A stretch of DNA of 64,000 nt from positions 496,001 through 560,000 of the forward strand of contig JAVKEJ010000032.1 of assembly GCA_040221475.1 (NCBI GenBank), read 5' to 3'. This document shows positions 45,917 to 54,518 of this stretch, piece by piece (the stretch's first letter is position 1; every line of letters begins with the position of its first letter). Below the pieces are notes generated by a model. It searched no databases, was not told where the DNA came from, and saw only the letters and a list, made by a program, of their open reading frames with translations. This DNA comes from WLXB01 sp040221475. GTDB lineage: Bacteria > Pseudomonadota > Alphaproteobacteria > Rhodospirillales > Rhodospirillaceae. The position numbers and the translations under genes are program-made.

Positions 45917-46645
45917 CTAATACATATGCTGGCCGCCGTTAATCGACATCGTCGAGCCGGTTACAAAGTCTGCATCATCGGCCACCAAAAACAGAACGCC
46001 CCGTGCGATATCGTGCGCTTTTCCTAAACGCCCCGCAGGGATACCAGCGATAATTTTCTCAAGAACCGGCTCCGGCACGGACCGCACCATATCTGTATCC
46101 ACATATCCAGGCGCAATCGCGTTGACTGTAATACCAGCTTTGGCACCCTCTTGCGCTAAGGCTTTGGTAAACCCGTGAATGCCCGATTTAGCCGCAGCGT
46201 AGTTGACTTGGCCATACTGCCCGGCCTGTCCGTTGATGGAACCAATGTTAACAATGCGGCCAAATTTACGTTCGCGCATACCCTCAATCACCGAGCGCGA
46301 CATATTGAAGCAAGACCCGAGGTTGGTGTCGATCACCTGCTGCCACTGGGTGTGATCCATTTTATGCATCGTGCCGTCCCGAGTGATGCCCGCGTTGTTC
46401 ACCAGGATATCAATCGGCCCAAGATCAGCTGTGATCTTGGCTACGCCTGTTTGGCAGGCCCCAAAGTCTGACACGTCCCATTTATAGCAGCGTATGCCCG
46501 TTTCTTCCTGGCACTGCTTCGCCGCTTCATCGTTGCCACCATAAGACGCTGCAACTTTATATCCAGCACCCAGAAGCGCTTCTGCGATCGCCCGTCCAAT
46601 ACCCCGTGTTCCGCCCGTCACCAATGCAACGCGTTGTGCCAGCAT
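45917..46645 (-). CDS. phaB: Acetoacetyl-CoA reductase PhaB
   Basis: PhaB reduces acetoacetyl-CoA to (R)-3-hydroxybutyryl-CoA with NADPH for PHB synthesis. The 242-residue short-chain dehydrogenase has VTGGTRGIGRAIAEAL at the cofactor site, NNAGITRDGTMHKM typical of PhaB, and the catalytic Ser in NIGSINGQAG with Tyr/Lys in YAAAKSG. The other pha genes lie 3-7 kb to the right, separated by a MATE pump and an esterase. Confidence 0.95.
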   Translation of the reverse strand: MLAQRVALVTGGTRGIGRAIAEALLGAGYKVAASYGGNDEAAKQCQEETGIRCYKWDVSDFGACQTGVAKITADLGPIDILVNNAGITRDGTMHKMDHTQWQQVIDTNLGSCFNMSRSVIEGMRERKFGRIVNIGSINGQAGQYGQVNYAAAKSGIHGFTKALAQEGAKAGITVNAIAPGYVDTDMVRSVPEPVLEKIIAGIPAGRLGKAHDIARGVLFLVADDADFVTGSTMSINGGQHMY

Positions 46646-46913
46646 GTCCCACTCCTAATATTTCATTTCTATTTACGGGGTTATGATAGGACTCATTTGA
46701 CCCTGTGGTGATAAAATTTTGGCCTTCAGCTTGTTGACTTTCGAGTTTCAGGCTCTTAACACCCCGTTCATTCAATAAACGCTCAACTGGTCACGTCACG
46801 ATGCATATGTCTCCTCTCACATCTGTTCGAAAGAACGTCCTGATCTAAAGTGCCGCGGTCCTTTTTTGGAGCCAGCGTGCACTGCACAACCGCTCCTGAC
46901 GAAAGACCGACTC

Positions 46914-48293
46914 GTGACCCACCCTCCCCAGCTTCATTCGCCCCCCACCCCGCAGCAAGAACTGCGCGCGACATTACATCTCGCTCTGCCTTTGGCTGGG
47001 GCGCAACTGGCCCAGATGGGTATGGGCCTGACCGATACCATTATGCTTGGGGCTGTCGGGCGCGACGCCTTAGCTGCTGGCGGGCTGGGTGGTTCGGTAT
47101 TTTTTATGGTCGCAGGCATGTTCCAGAATGTAGTGGCCAGCGTGGCCATCCTGATTTCGCACGCGCGCGGCTCTGGCGATACCAGTCAGATCGATGATAT
47201 TTTCCGGGCTGGGCTTTTGCTGGCACTACTCGGCACGTTGCCGCTCGTCCTCCTGCTGTGGAATATCGAACCCGCTTTGTTGTGGATTGGGGAGCCGCCC
47301 AGGCTGGCGGCAGACGTCACCGCATATCTTCAGATCATCGTGCTCGGCACACCCGCGGCCATGATCATGGCGGCCATGCGCTTTTATTTATCTGCGATGA
47401 ATCATCCGCGTTTGATTCTCATCGCAGCAGTGATCGGTCTCATCGCCAACGGCTTTTTAAATTACGCCCTGATCTTCGGCACCTGGGGCTTTCCGGAGAT
47501 GGGCTACCTAGGTGCTAGCACGGCCTCGGTCGTTGTGATGTGGGTTGTTGCCATCGCCACCGCCATCGCCATTCGCATCACGCCGGCCCTCAAAACCGGG
47601 CGCGTGTTTGCTGCGATCAACTGGAACATCTTTGCCGAGTTAAACCGCCTGGGGTGGCCTATTGCCGTTATTTTCAGCACCGAGACCATGTTGTTTATGG
47701 TCGCGGCTTTGCTCATGGGCACCTTGGGCACCACGGCCTTGGCCGCCCACCAAGTGACCATCATGATTGCGGCAACCGTATTTATGCTGCCCCTGGCTGT
47801 CGGGCAGGCGGCCAACGTCCGTGTTGGGTATCACATGGGCGCAGGGCTGCCTCATGCGGCCTTTCGCGCCGGCAAAACAGCGCTGGGTATTGGGTTAGCG
47901 ATTACGATCGTTTCAGCGACTCTGATCATCCTCTTTCCCCTGGAACTCACCCTGTTGTTCCAATTGGACCCCAATAACGCAGAGGATGCCCTGGTCATCG
48001 CGCTCGTGGTCGAACTGCTTGCGATCTGCGCCATCTTTCAGATTTTCGATGGGGCGCAAGCCATCGGCGCCGGTGTGCTGCGCGGCTACAAAGATACTCG
48101 CGTGCCTGTTGTCCTGGCGACGATTGGTTACTGGGGGGTTGGTTTTACCACTGGCTGGACGCTCGCCTTCCCTCTGGGTCTAGGTCCTTATGGGCTCTGG
48201 TGGGGCCTTGCGACAGGACTCGCCGCCGCCGCCATTCTGCTGTGCGGACGATTCCTGGTCATCAGCAAAAGAGCGATCACGGCTCTACCGTAA
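46914..48293 (+). CDS. MATE-family multidrug efflux protein (NorM type)
   Basis: The polytopic protein of about 459 residues has twelve hydrophobic segments and MATE motifs such as LPLAGAQLAQMGMGLTDTIM and GTTALAAHQVTIMIAATVFM. MATE pumps expel cationic drugs in exchange for Na+ or H+. The GTG at 46914 is preferred for family length; the frame is open from a TTG at 46866. It stands alone on the plus strand between phaB and an esterase gene. Confidence 0.92.
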   Translation: MTHPPQLHSPPTPQQELRATLHLALPLAGAQLAQMGMGLTDTIMLGAVGRDALAAGGLGGSVFFMVAGMFQNVVASVAILISHARGSGDTSQIDDIFRAGLLLALLGTLPLVLLLWNIEPALLWIGEPPRLAADVTAYLQIIVLGTPAAMIMAAMRFYLSAMNHPRLILIAAVIGLIANGFLNYALIFGTWGFPEMGYLGASTASVVVMWVVAIATAIAIRITPALKTGRVFAAINWNIFAELNRLGWPIAVIFSTETMLFMVAALLMGTLGTTALAAHQVTIMIAATVFMLPLAVGQAANVRVGYHMGAGLPHAAFRAGKTALGIGLAITIVSATLIILFPLELTLLFQLDPNNAEDALVIALVVELLAICAIFQIFDGAQAIGAGVLRGYKDTRVPVVLATIGYWGVGFTTGWTLAFPLGLGPYGLWWGLATGLAAAAILLCGRFLVISKRAITALP

Positions 48294-48323
48294 AACTATA
48301 ATGCTTAACCGTAATGTTGCGTT

Positions 48324-49403
48324 TTATCGCCCAAGGTGACGATCAAAAAAGTCCCAAATGACCTGATGAGCAGTGGCCGCTTCTTCTGTGCCAGGGAACA
48401 AAAAGAAGTGGCCGTGCCCCAGACCTTCCTGAATAAAGAGCTCTGCACGGGCGCCCGATTTCAGCAGGTTGGTGTGGGTTATGACCGCGTTGCTCATGGC
48501 AATATCGCGGGTGCCGCTCAACATCAAAGTCGGCGGATACTGGCCTAACACATCAGGATATTCGCCAGGCGTAATGAACAGGGTGTCTTGATCAACACCT
48601 TCAAAGTAGTTGCGCGGGCGGGCGTCTAAATCTGCTGCCGAGACCGGGGCAGAGGCGTTCATCAAAGCACTGGTTGTGGCAGAATCACCGCCAAACCAGA
48701 ATGTACTCATAGCGCCGGAACAAAACACACCAATAGCACCCGGCAGTGGCAAGCCTTTATCCAGCAACCAGGGGATCATCTGCGCTGTCAGCGTCCCCCC
48801 AGCAGAACACCCATACAGACCAATGTTTTCCGGCTTGGTGGTTTTGAGGACATGGCGATACACTGCTTCCATGTCTTCGCTGGCCGCCGGATATCCGTGC
48901 TCAGGAGCTAAACGATAATCGACGGCAATCACTTTGACACGGCCATACCCTGCCAACGGCACAGCTTCCAATTGACCGCCATAGGCGCTGCCAAACATGA
49001 AGCCGCCCATATGGGCATTGATCAGGACGCGGTTCTCATTCTCTGGTGCAATGCCTGAGTGCGGTGTCACGACATACGTGCGCACACCGTCAATCATGGT
49101 GTCCTCAACGTTGGACGGAAAGATCTTCAGCCAGGCATCGAGCTGCGTTTTCGACATCTTGTCAGATCGCGCGCGGACCGCATCCAATCCATCGGTCATT
49201 GAGGTCGGATCAGACTCGCGCAGGCGACGTGTAAACTCAGTCTTAATATCCTCGCCAAGAAAGCTCGACATGGGCACGCCCGCGATTTCGCCACGGATTG
49301 TGCCGTCCTCATCGACCACAGGTCTCATACCCTGCTGAGCTAAAGCAGGTATGCTGACCATCGCGAACAGGGCTGCGACTGACTGTGCCTTAAAAGCGCG
49401 CAT
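48324..49403 (-). CDS. Secreted alpha/beta-hydrolase esterase (hormone-sensitive lipase type)
   Basis: The 359-residue protein has a signal peptide (ending IPALAQQ). The HSL-like core has an oxyanion loop NAHMGGFMFG (HMGG in place of HGGG), VDYRLAPEHGYPAA, nucleophile GCSAGGT, acid in SGTRDIAMS and His in GLGHGHFF. It should cleave short-chain esters in the periplasm or outside. It follows phaA in the same direction after 90 bases; a depolymer or oligomer hydrolase role is speculative. Confidence 0.87.
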   Translation of the reverse strand: MRAFKAQSVAALFAMVSIPALAQQGMRPVVDEDGTIRGEIAGVPMSSFLGEDIKTEFTRRLRESDPTSMTDGLDAVRARSDKMSKTQLDAWLKIFPSNVEDTMIDGVRTYVVTPHSGIAPENENRVLINAHMGGFMFGSAYGGQLEAVPLAGYGRVKVIAVDYRLAPEHGYPAASEDMEAVYRHVLKTTKPENIGLYGCSAGGTLTAQMIPWLLDKGLPLPGAIGVFCSGAMSTFWFGGDSATTSALMNASAPVSAADLDARPRNYFEGVDQDTLFITPGEYPDVLGQYPPTLMLSGTRDIAMSNAVITHTNLLKSGARAELFIQEGLGHGHFFLFPGTEEAATAHQVIWDFFDRHLGR

Positions 49404-49493
49404 ATCTTGATCTCCGGATGCTGTTTGATATCAGCTTAACCGTGACCATGACCGAGTACTAGGGACAGAACGCAAGAGGACGTGGAACGCCGC

Positions 49494-50669
49494 TTAAGCG
49501 CGCTCAACGCACATGGCAATGCCCATGCCGCCGCCAATGCACAGCGTTGTTAGGCCCTTCTTGGCATCACGGCGCTGCATTTCATGCAACAACGTGACCA
49601 GTACACGACACCCTGAAGCACCGATGGGATGGCCCAGGGCAATCGCACCACCATTGACGTTGACCTTCTCTGGATCAAAACCAAGATCCCCACATACAGC
49701 AAGAGATTGCGCTGCAAACGCCTCGTTGGCTTCGATAAGATCAAGATCATCGACCGTCCAGCCCGCTTTTTTGAGCGCCGCACGAGAGGCCGGAATGGGA
49801 CCTGTGCCCATGATGGCCGGATCAACGCCAGCCTGGGCCCACGAGACGATGCATGCCAGTGGCTTGAGACCACGCTTTTTCGCTTCATCTGCGGTCATCA
49901 ACACCACCGCGGCAGCGCCATCGTTAATGCCAGAGGCGTTACCCGCTGTGACGGTGCCATCTTTGGAAAATGCAGGACGCAATTTGCCAAGGGACTCAGC
50001 GGTCGCACCAGCGCGCGGATATTCGTCTTTATCGAAAATCTTTTCTTCGCGTTTCACTTTGATGGTGACCGGCACGATTTCATCTTTGAAACGATTTTCG
50101 TCCAGCGCCTTCTCAGCTTTCTGTTGTGAGTGAGCCGCGAATTCATCCTGCGCGGCGCGGGTCAGTTGCCATTTCTCGGCAATGTTCTCTGCCGTGGTGC
50201 CCATGTGATACCCATTAAAGGCATCCCAAAGACCATCTTTGATCATGGTATCCGTCAACTGCGTGTCACCCATCTTGGTGCCACTGCGCAAGTACGTGCA
50301 ATGCACGGAGTTGGACATGCTTTCCTGGCCGCCGGCCACCACAATGGAATTGTCGCCCGCAATAATAGCGCTCGCCCCCAAGGCCACGGCTTTGAGGCCA
50401 GATCCACAGACTTGGTTGATGGTCATGGCCGGCACTTCTTTCGGCACACCCGCACCAATAGACGCTTGGCGTGCGGGGTTTTGTCCGGCACCTGCCGCCA
50501 GGACCTGCCCCATGATGACCTCAGACACATCAGCGGCCTCGACTTGAGAGCGAGACAACGCCTCTTTGATCACGATCTCGCCCAGGTCAGAAGCTTGAAG
50601 ACCTGAAAGACTGCCTGAGAAAGCTCCGATGGGTGTGCGTACAGCCGAAGTGATGACGATGTTTGTCAT
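49494..50669 (-). CDS. phaA: Acetyl-CoA acetyltransferase (beta-ketothiolase) PhaA
   Basis: PhaA condenses two acetyl-CoA to acetoacetyl-CoA, the first PHB step. The 391-residue thiolase starts MTNIVITSAVRTPIGAFSG (the frame is open 14 codons further). It has the acylated cysteine in NQVCGSGLKAV, the His in ALGHPIGASGCR and the second cysteine in CIGGGMGIAMCVER. It lies 62 bases after phaC. Confidence 0.97.
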   Translation of the reverse strand: MTNIVITSAVRTPIGAFSGSLSGLQASDLGEIVIKEALSRSQVEAADVSEVIMGQVLAAGAGQNPARQASIGAGVPKEVPAMTINQVCGSGLKAVALGASAIIAGDNSIVVAGGQESMSNSVHCTYLRSGTKMGDTQLTDTMIKDGLWDAFNGYHMGTTAENIAEKWQLTRAAQDEFAAHSQQKAEKALDENRFKDEIVPVTIKVKREEKIFDKDEYPRAGATAESLGKLRPAFSKDGTVTAGNASGINDGAAAVVLMTADEAKKRGLKPLACIVSWAQAGVDPAIMGTGPIPASRAALKKAGWTVDDLDLIEANEAFAAQSLAVCGDLGFDPEKVNVNGGAIALGHPIGASGCRVLVTLLHEMQRRDAKKGLTTLCIGGGMGIAMCVERA

Positions 50670-50731
50670 GAAGGTCTCCTGTCCAGAATCACGGCGGCAG
50701 GAACATGACAATTTGCCGCAGCGCGATATTA

Positions 50732-52075
50732 TTATTTTTGCGTTGCAGCATTAATAATCCAGTCCGCCACCGGATCATAGACCTCTTGTACCGCGCGGCG
50801 CCCTGTCATCATGCCAATATGCCCCAAGGCCACAGACCGAACAGTGGCCCCCGGAACCAGTGAAGCCAGGGATTCTGCCGATTTTGGCGGCACAATCCGG
50901 TCTCTCGCCGGAATCACAGCGAGGGTAGGACATGTTATTTTTTCAGGCGCAACAACAATGCCATCAACCAGCCAACGGCCGCATTTAGGGGCATTTTCGA
51001 GATACCAGTCCAACAAACAGGCTTTAGCAACAGGTCCAGCCAGAGGCACGCCATCGTTCAGCCAATCTTCCAGAACCACGAAGCGTTTGGCCTGATCGCT
51101 CGCTTGATCCATCTCAGCAAAAGAGCGGAATTTGCGCCCGGTCAGTGTTGGGTCGAGCCCCGCAAACAACGCCTGCAACAGATCAACTGGGGCTTGGCCA
51201 AGAGACTGCAATGTCGCCTCTAGCGATGGCTTTGCACGACTCAGCCAATGCCGGAGACCGTCGCTGTCCTGATGGAAATTCCAAGGAGCCGCCAACAGCA
51301 CCAAAGCAGAAACCAGGTCAGGACGCAAAACCGGAGGGGCCGTCGCCAGCGTGCCCCCCATGCAATAGCCGACCATTGCCGGTGGCTGGCCGTGCGCGCG
51401 TTTAAGGTCCGCTAGTACGGGCACAAGCACGTTGGAGATGTAATCGTCTACAGTTGCATCAGCGCGAAACACAGAATCGTCAGTCCAATCCAATAGGTAG
51501 GGCGTCAAACCCCGTGCTGCCAGATGCCGCATGAAACTGCGGTCTTCAAAGAGATCAAGGACATAAGACTTATTGATTAGTGAGGGCACTACAAGCACAG
51601 GCGGGCCATCGGTTTGAGTGCCATAGCGGAGAACCGGCGCAATCGTGCTTCCTGTCCATTTATGAGGGGGACTCACAACGCGTCGATGCGCATGACCTTG
51701 ATATGAGGCCACACCAGCGGCAAACTTTGCCATCTGGTCCTGGCTAACGCGGGTGAGGGCATCCAGAAAGGCTTTAGGGTCAACCCGCTCTGTCCACGGT
51801 TTACTTTGAGCGTTTTTTTGAGCGTTTGGTGGGCTCTTTTTTTGCCCCCGGTTTTGAGGTTCGCTTTGATCCTGACTTCCCAGGATTTCGTCCAACGCCT
51901 GATTTATCGGGTTCGAGAGCGGCGACCCTTTGCTCCAGGGCGTCAAGCCGGCGAAGCACATCTGCATAACCAGCGCTTCCGCCGTCAAATGAAGAGGCAG
52001 AGGTCTTGGCCCCAGCCGTTGCGCCAGTTGCGGAGGCGGCAGCGTTTTGAACAGCCCCTCTAAGGGCGGCGGCAT
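50732..52075 (-). CDS. phaC: Polyhydroxyalkanoate synthase catalytic subunit (PhaC)
   Basis: The synthase polymerises 3-hydroxybutyryl-CoA. The catalytic core has the lipase-like box GYCMGGT with nucleophilic Cys near residue 238, Asp in PARDRIVPP and His in LGHIGMMTG. The core resembles the short, two-subunit (class III-like) synthases more than the class I enzyme of about 590 residues. The N-terminal GPRPLPLHLTAEAL block argues that the long start at 52075 is real, so the gene overlaps the PhaE-like gene by 275 bases in another frame. No good ribosome-binding site is seen at 52075; a later ATG at 51733 would give 333 residues. Confidence 0.88.
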   Translation of the reverse strand: MPPPLEGLFKTLPPPQLAQRLGPRPLPLHLTAEALVMQMCFAGLTPWSKGSPLSNPINQALDEILGSQDQSEPQNRGQKKSPPNAQKNAQSKPWTERVDPKAFLDALTRVSQDQMAKFAAGVASYQGHAHRRVVSPPHKWTGSTIAPVLRYGTQTDGPPVLVVPSLINKSYVLDLFEDRSFMRHLAARGLTPYLLDWTDDSVFRADATVDDYISNVLVPVLADLKRAHGQPPAMVGYCMGGTLATAPPVLRPDLVSALVLLAAPWNFHQDSDGLRHWLSRAKPSLEATLQSLGQAPVDLLQALFAGLDPTLTGRKFRSFAEMDQASDQAKRFVVLEDWLNDGVPLAGPVAKACLLDWYLENAPKCGRWLVDGIVVAPEKITCPTLAVIPARDRIVPPKSAESLASLVPGATVRSVALGHIGMMTGRRAVQEVYDPVADWIINAATQK

Positions 52076-52241
52076 AAGTGTCGACTGCGTCAGGGGTCCA
52101 TCCTAAGCTTTTGGCTGCGCCCTCAAAAACGGGACGCCACGCTTCCATTACCGACGGATCACCGGAAACCTGAGCAAGTTGGTCCTGCCACAACGAAATA
52201 TACCGCTTTGCCAGGGCATCCATATCTTCCGTATCCGCCAT
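51801..52241 (-). CDS. PhaE-like PHA synthase partner subunit
   Basis: The 146-residue protein begins MADTEDMDALAKRYISLWQDQL, an amphipathic helix region like PhaE subunits. An Ala/Ser/Gly linker, a short coiled coil (DVLRRLDALEQRVAALE) and a Lys-rich tail ending KKRSK follow. The frame is open 32 codons further upstream without conserved content. Its 3' half shares 275 bases with phaC in a different frame, and both overlapping parts are low-complexity linkers. The role as synthase partner is inferred from position and helix pattern. Confidence 0.65.
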   Translation of the reverse strand: MADTEDMDALAKRYISLWQDQLAQVSGDPSVMEAWRPVFEGAAKSLGWTPDAVDTYAAALRGAVQNAAASATGATAGAKTSASSFDGGSAGYADVLRRLDALEQRVAALEPDKSGVGRNPGKSGSKRTSKPGAKKEPTKRSKKRSK

Positions 52242-52270
52242 GTACTTATTATATCGCTGACATCCCCCAA

Positions 52271-52312
52271 GAGCCAGACTTGAGACGTCTGGATTTCTGG
52301 AGCCAGACTTGA
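52271..52312. repeat. 13-bp direct repeat upstream of the PhaE-like gene
   Basis: GAGCCAGACTTGA occurs at 52271-52283 and 52300-52312, 29 bases apart. It is in the 5' region of the phaE-phaC-phaA set, inside the upstream open frame. The 29-base spacing is the same as that between the two PhaR-type palindromes nearby. Confidence 0.5.
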
Positions 52313-52361
52313 TTGTTGGTGAACGCTCTAAGACCAATAGTCAGTGTAGAGAATCGTTAAT

Positions 52362-52404
52362 CGTGCAAAGCACGCTTTGACTCCTTAAGTTGTGCAAAGC
52401 ACAA
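52362..52404. promoter_or_regulatory. phaR box: Two PhaR-type operators (TGC-N3-GCA palindromes)
   Basis: The 11-bp palindrome GTGCAAAGCAC occurs twice, at 52363-52373 and 52392-52402, with flanking symmetry extending the second to TTGTGCAAAGCACAA. PhaR proteins of alphaproteobacteria are known to bind TGC-rich sites with a three-base centre and to repress their own gene and PHA genes. The sites lie 61 bases before phaR and 121 before the PhaE-like start, so they can serve both directions. Confidence 0.7.
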
Positions 52405-52464
52405 TAGACTTCAGCAGATTTGCGCTGAGACGTAGTCTGGTAGACCTATGGAAAGGCACAGTTA

Positions 52465-53094
52465 ATGGCCGACAAGTCCAAAGATGGTGACGTGATCAAG
52501 ATCAAGAAGTACGCCAATAGGCGGCTCTACAACACTAAGACATCTAGCTATGTCACGCTTGATCACTTGGCCGAGATGATCAAAAAAGACGAAGATTTCA
52601 TAGTGGTCGATGCCAAGACTGGCGAAGATCTGACGCGCTCAGTCTTAACTCAGATTATTGTTGAGCAAGAAGGCAAAGGGCAAAATTTGCTCCCGATTAA
52701 ATTCCTGCGGCATATCATAGGTTTTTATGGCGACTCTCTTGGTGGCGTTTTACCGCGCTACTTGGAAGAAAGTATGGAGACATTTTCTCAGAATGAGCAA
52801 CGCATGCGCGACACCATGCAGCATGCTTTCAAAGGGTTTTTTCCAGTCGAACAATTCGAGGACATGGCCAAACAAAATATGGCGATGTTTGAGAATGCCA
52901 TGAAGATGATGACTCCTTTTGCGTCACAGGAAACCGGCCAATCCACAGATCAAAAATCGCCCGAAGCGGAGTCACAGAGCGCGGGCACGCAGGACCGAGA
53001 CTCCAAATCAGGTGGCAATGTGGATGACCTTAAGGCCCAGCTTGATGCGATGCAGAGCCAAATAGAAGGCCTGATGAGAGACCGAAAATCTTGA
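52465..53094 (+). CDS. phaR: PHA synthesis repressor PhaR
   Basis: PhaR senses PHB granules and represses phasin and PHA genes when polymer is absent. The 209-residue protein has the PHB/PHA accumulation regulator DNA-binding domain (IKKYANRRLYNTKTSSYVTLDHLAEMI near residues 12-38). A PHB-binding helical region then follows (FLRHIIGFYGDSLGG onward), with a charged tail. It is divergent from the phaE-phaC-phaA genes across two palindromic operators. No phasin gene is nearby. Confidence 0.94.
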   Translation: MADKSKDGDVIKIKKYANRRLYNTKTSSYVTLDHLAEMIKKDEDFIVVDAKTGEDLTRSVLTQIIVEQEGKGQNLLPIKFLRHIIGFYGDSLGGVLPRYLEESMETFSQNEQRMRDTMQHAFKGFFPVEQFEDMAKQNMAMFENAMKMMTPFASQETGQSTDQKSPEAESQSAGTQDRDSKSGGNVDDLKAQLDAMQSQIEGLMRDRKS

Positions 53095-53285
53095 GCGAGA
53101 GAACACCCCTCCCTAAACCATGGGTTTAACGGGTCGCAGTTCACTTAACATTTATTTACAAACTGGTTGCAGTAATCAGGCCGCCACCCTCGTAGACTGC
53201 GTCAACATCCTTACAGGTTTTACATCTTAAAGTTGATGGTGATCTGAAATGGCATGGTCCCTGAGTTCATCGAGTGGAGTATCTC

Positions 53286-53708
53286 ATGACTGATTCCAAC
53301 GCAGCCTCAAACGCAACAGTTGTCTCGTTTACGCGCGACCCGGACGAACCCGCAAACAAGGCCAGCGATATCGACAAACACGTGGGCAATCGCATCAGAG
53401 AGCGACGTATCATGCTGGGCCTCAGTCAGCAGCAGATGGCAGACATGATTGGCGTGACGTATCAGCAAGCCCATAAATATGAGCGGGGGATCAACCGGAT
53501 TTCCGCTGGACGCCTGTATGAGATCACACAGGTTTTAGATGTTCCCATTTCCTATTTCTTCGAAGGCATCGAGCAGATGGAAACGCATTCGCCCGCGCCG
53601 CGTCAGCGGATGTGCCTTGAACTCGCGCGCAACTTTTCAAGCATTGAAAATGAAAAGCATCAGGAAGCATTGAGCCAACTGGCACGCGCGTTGGCTCCTA
53701 TAGCCTAG
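53286..53708 (+). CDS. XRE-family transcriptional regulator
   Basis: The 140-residue protein has an N-terminal disordered segment and an HTH_3 domain at about 30-85 (GNRIRERRIMLGLSQQQMADMIG, then TYQQAHKYERGINRISAGRL), the type common in alphaproteobacteria, followed by a helical tail. The ATG at 53286 is chosen over the upstream GTG because GGAG lies six bases before it. The target is unknown. It follows phaR by about 190 bases and faces a convergent gene after nine bases. Confidence 0.9.
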   Translation: MTDSNAASNATVVSFTRDPDEPANKASDIDKHVGNRIRERRIMLGLSQQQMADMIGVTYQQAHKYERGINRISAGRLYEITQVLDVPISYFFEGIEQMETHSPAPRQRMCLELARNFSSIENEKHQEALSQLARALAPIA

Positions 53709-53717
53709 CACGTACAC

Positions 53718-54518
53718 CTAAGACCCTAGATCACGCACCACGCGAAACCCAATGGTGTAACTCCAAAGGGTTTGCGCGTTGGGTTTTCGGGCCGCCGATG
53801 TTGCAAGAATAGGCACGTAATACCAATCGCCCCCACGCGTGACGCGGGATGTGCATTGAGGGCTTTCGACCTCAAGCTGTTCTAAAGCTCCGTGATTTTG
53901 CGTCCAGCAATCCGCCACCCATTCGGATACATTGCCGCTCATATCGAATAAGCCAAAACCATTTGGCGCGAATTGTGCGACAGGCGCCGACCCTGTGCCG
54001 CTCCACTTGGTGCCACATTTACGACAATTCGCGTGCCCGGAGCCAACCTCGTCTCCCCATGGGAATCGCGTCACTGAGCCACCGCGCGCGGCATATTCCC
54101 ACTCTTGCTCTGAGGGCAAACGATAAGACTCCCCGGTCTGTTCACTGAGCCATGCGGCATAATCGACCGCGTCCTGCCAGGCGACATTGATGATAGGTCG
54201 AGTCCCACGCCCCCAACCATGATCGCTTTTATTGCCCGCGCAGCCTCCTGCCTCAACACAGACCTCGTATTGATCAAACGTAATTTCCGTGGCCGCGATG
54301 GCAAACCGATAAGGGATCGCTACATCCTGTGCCGGACCGTAGGTGTCGCGCTGATCATTGGCCCCAAACACAAATCGACCAGACGGCAGCACCACCATTT
54401 TAGGGCAGTCTGCACAGTCCTGAATGACTTCGGGAGGCACAGTGGCGCGCGCGTCCATACTCAGCGCAGACGCATAAAGCAGAAGCGCACTCAAATTGAT
54501 GATTAAACGGCTGACCAT
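53718..54518 (-). CDS. Secreted SUMF1/formylglycine-enzyme-domain protein
   Basis: The 266-residue protein has a signal peptide (ending ALSMDARA) and a FGE-sulfatase fold domain: FVFGANDQRDTYGPAQ, WQDAVDYAAWLSEQTGESYRLPSEQEWEYAARGG, MSGNVSEWVADCW and a C-terminal RGGDWYYVP to GFRVVRD. The two redox cysteines of formylglycine-generating enzymes are not at the expected place, so it is probably a structural or ligand-binding member. It overlaps the queG stop by 16 bases. Confidence 0.85.
   Translation of the reverse strand: MVSRLIINLSALLLYASALSMDARATVPPEVIQDCADCPKMVVLPSGRFVFGANDQRDTYGPAQDVAIPYRFAIAATEITFDQYEVCVEAGGCAGNKSDHGWGRGTRPIINVAWQDAVDYAAWLSEQTGESYRLPSEQEWEYAARGGSVTRFPWGDEVGSGHANCRKCGTKWSGTGSAPVAQFAPNGFGLFDMSGNVSEWVADCWTQNHGALEQLEVESPQCTSRVTRGGDWYYVPILATSAARKPNAQTLWSYTIGFRVVRDLGS

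Noticed and set aside
44918..49403. The two hydrolases as PHB depolymerases
   Set aside because: They lie near pha genes, but their motifs are generic alpha/beta-hydrolase types and no depolymerase-specific domain is visible.
53718..54518. Active formylglycine-generating enzyme
   Set aside because: The redox cysteines near the C-terminus are absent and no sulfatase gene is nearby; only the fold is supported.
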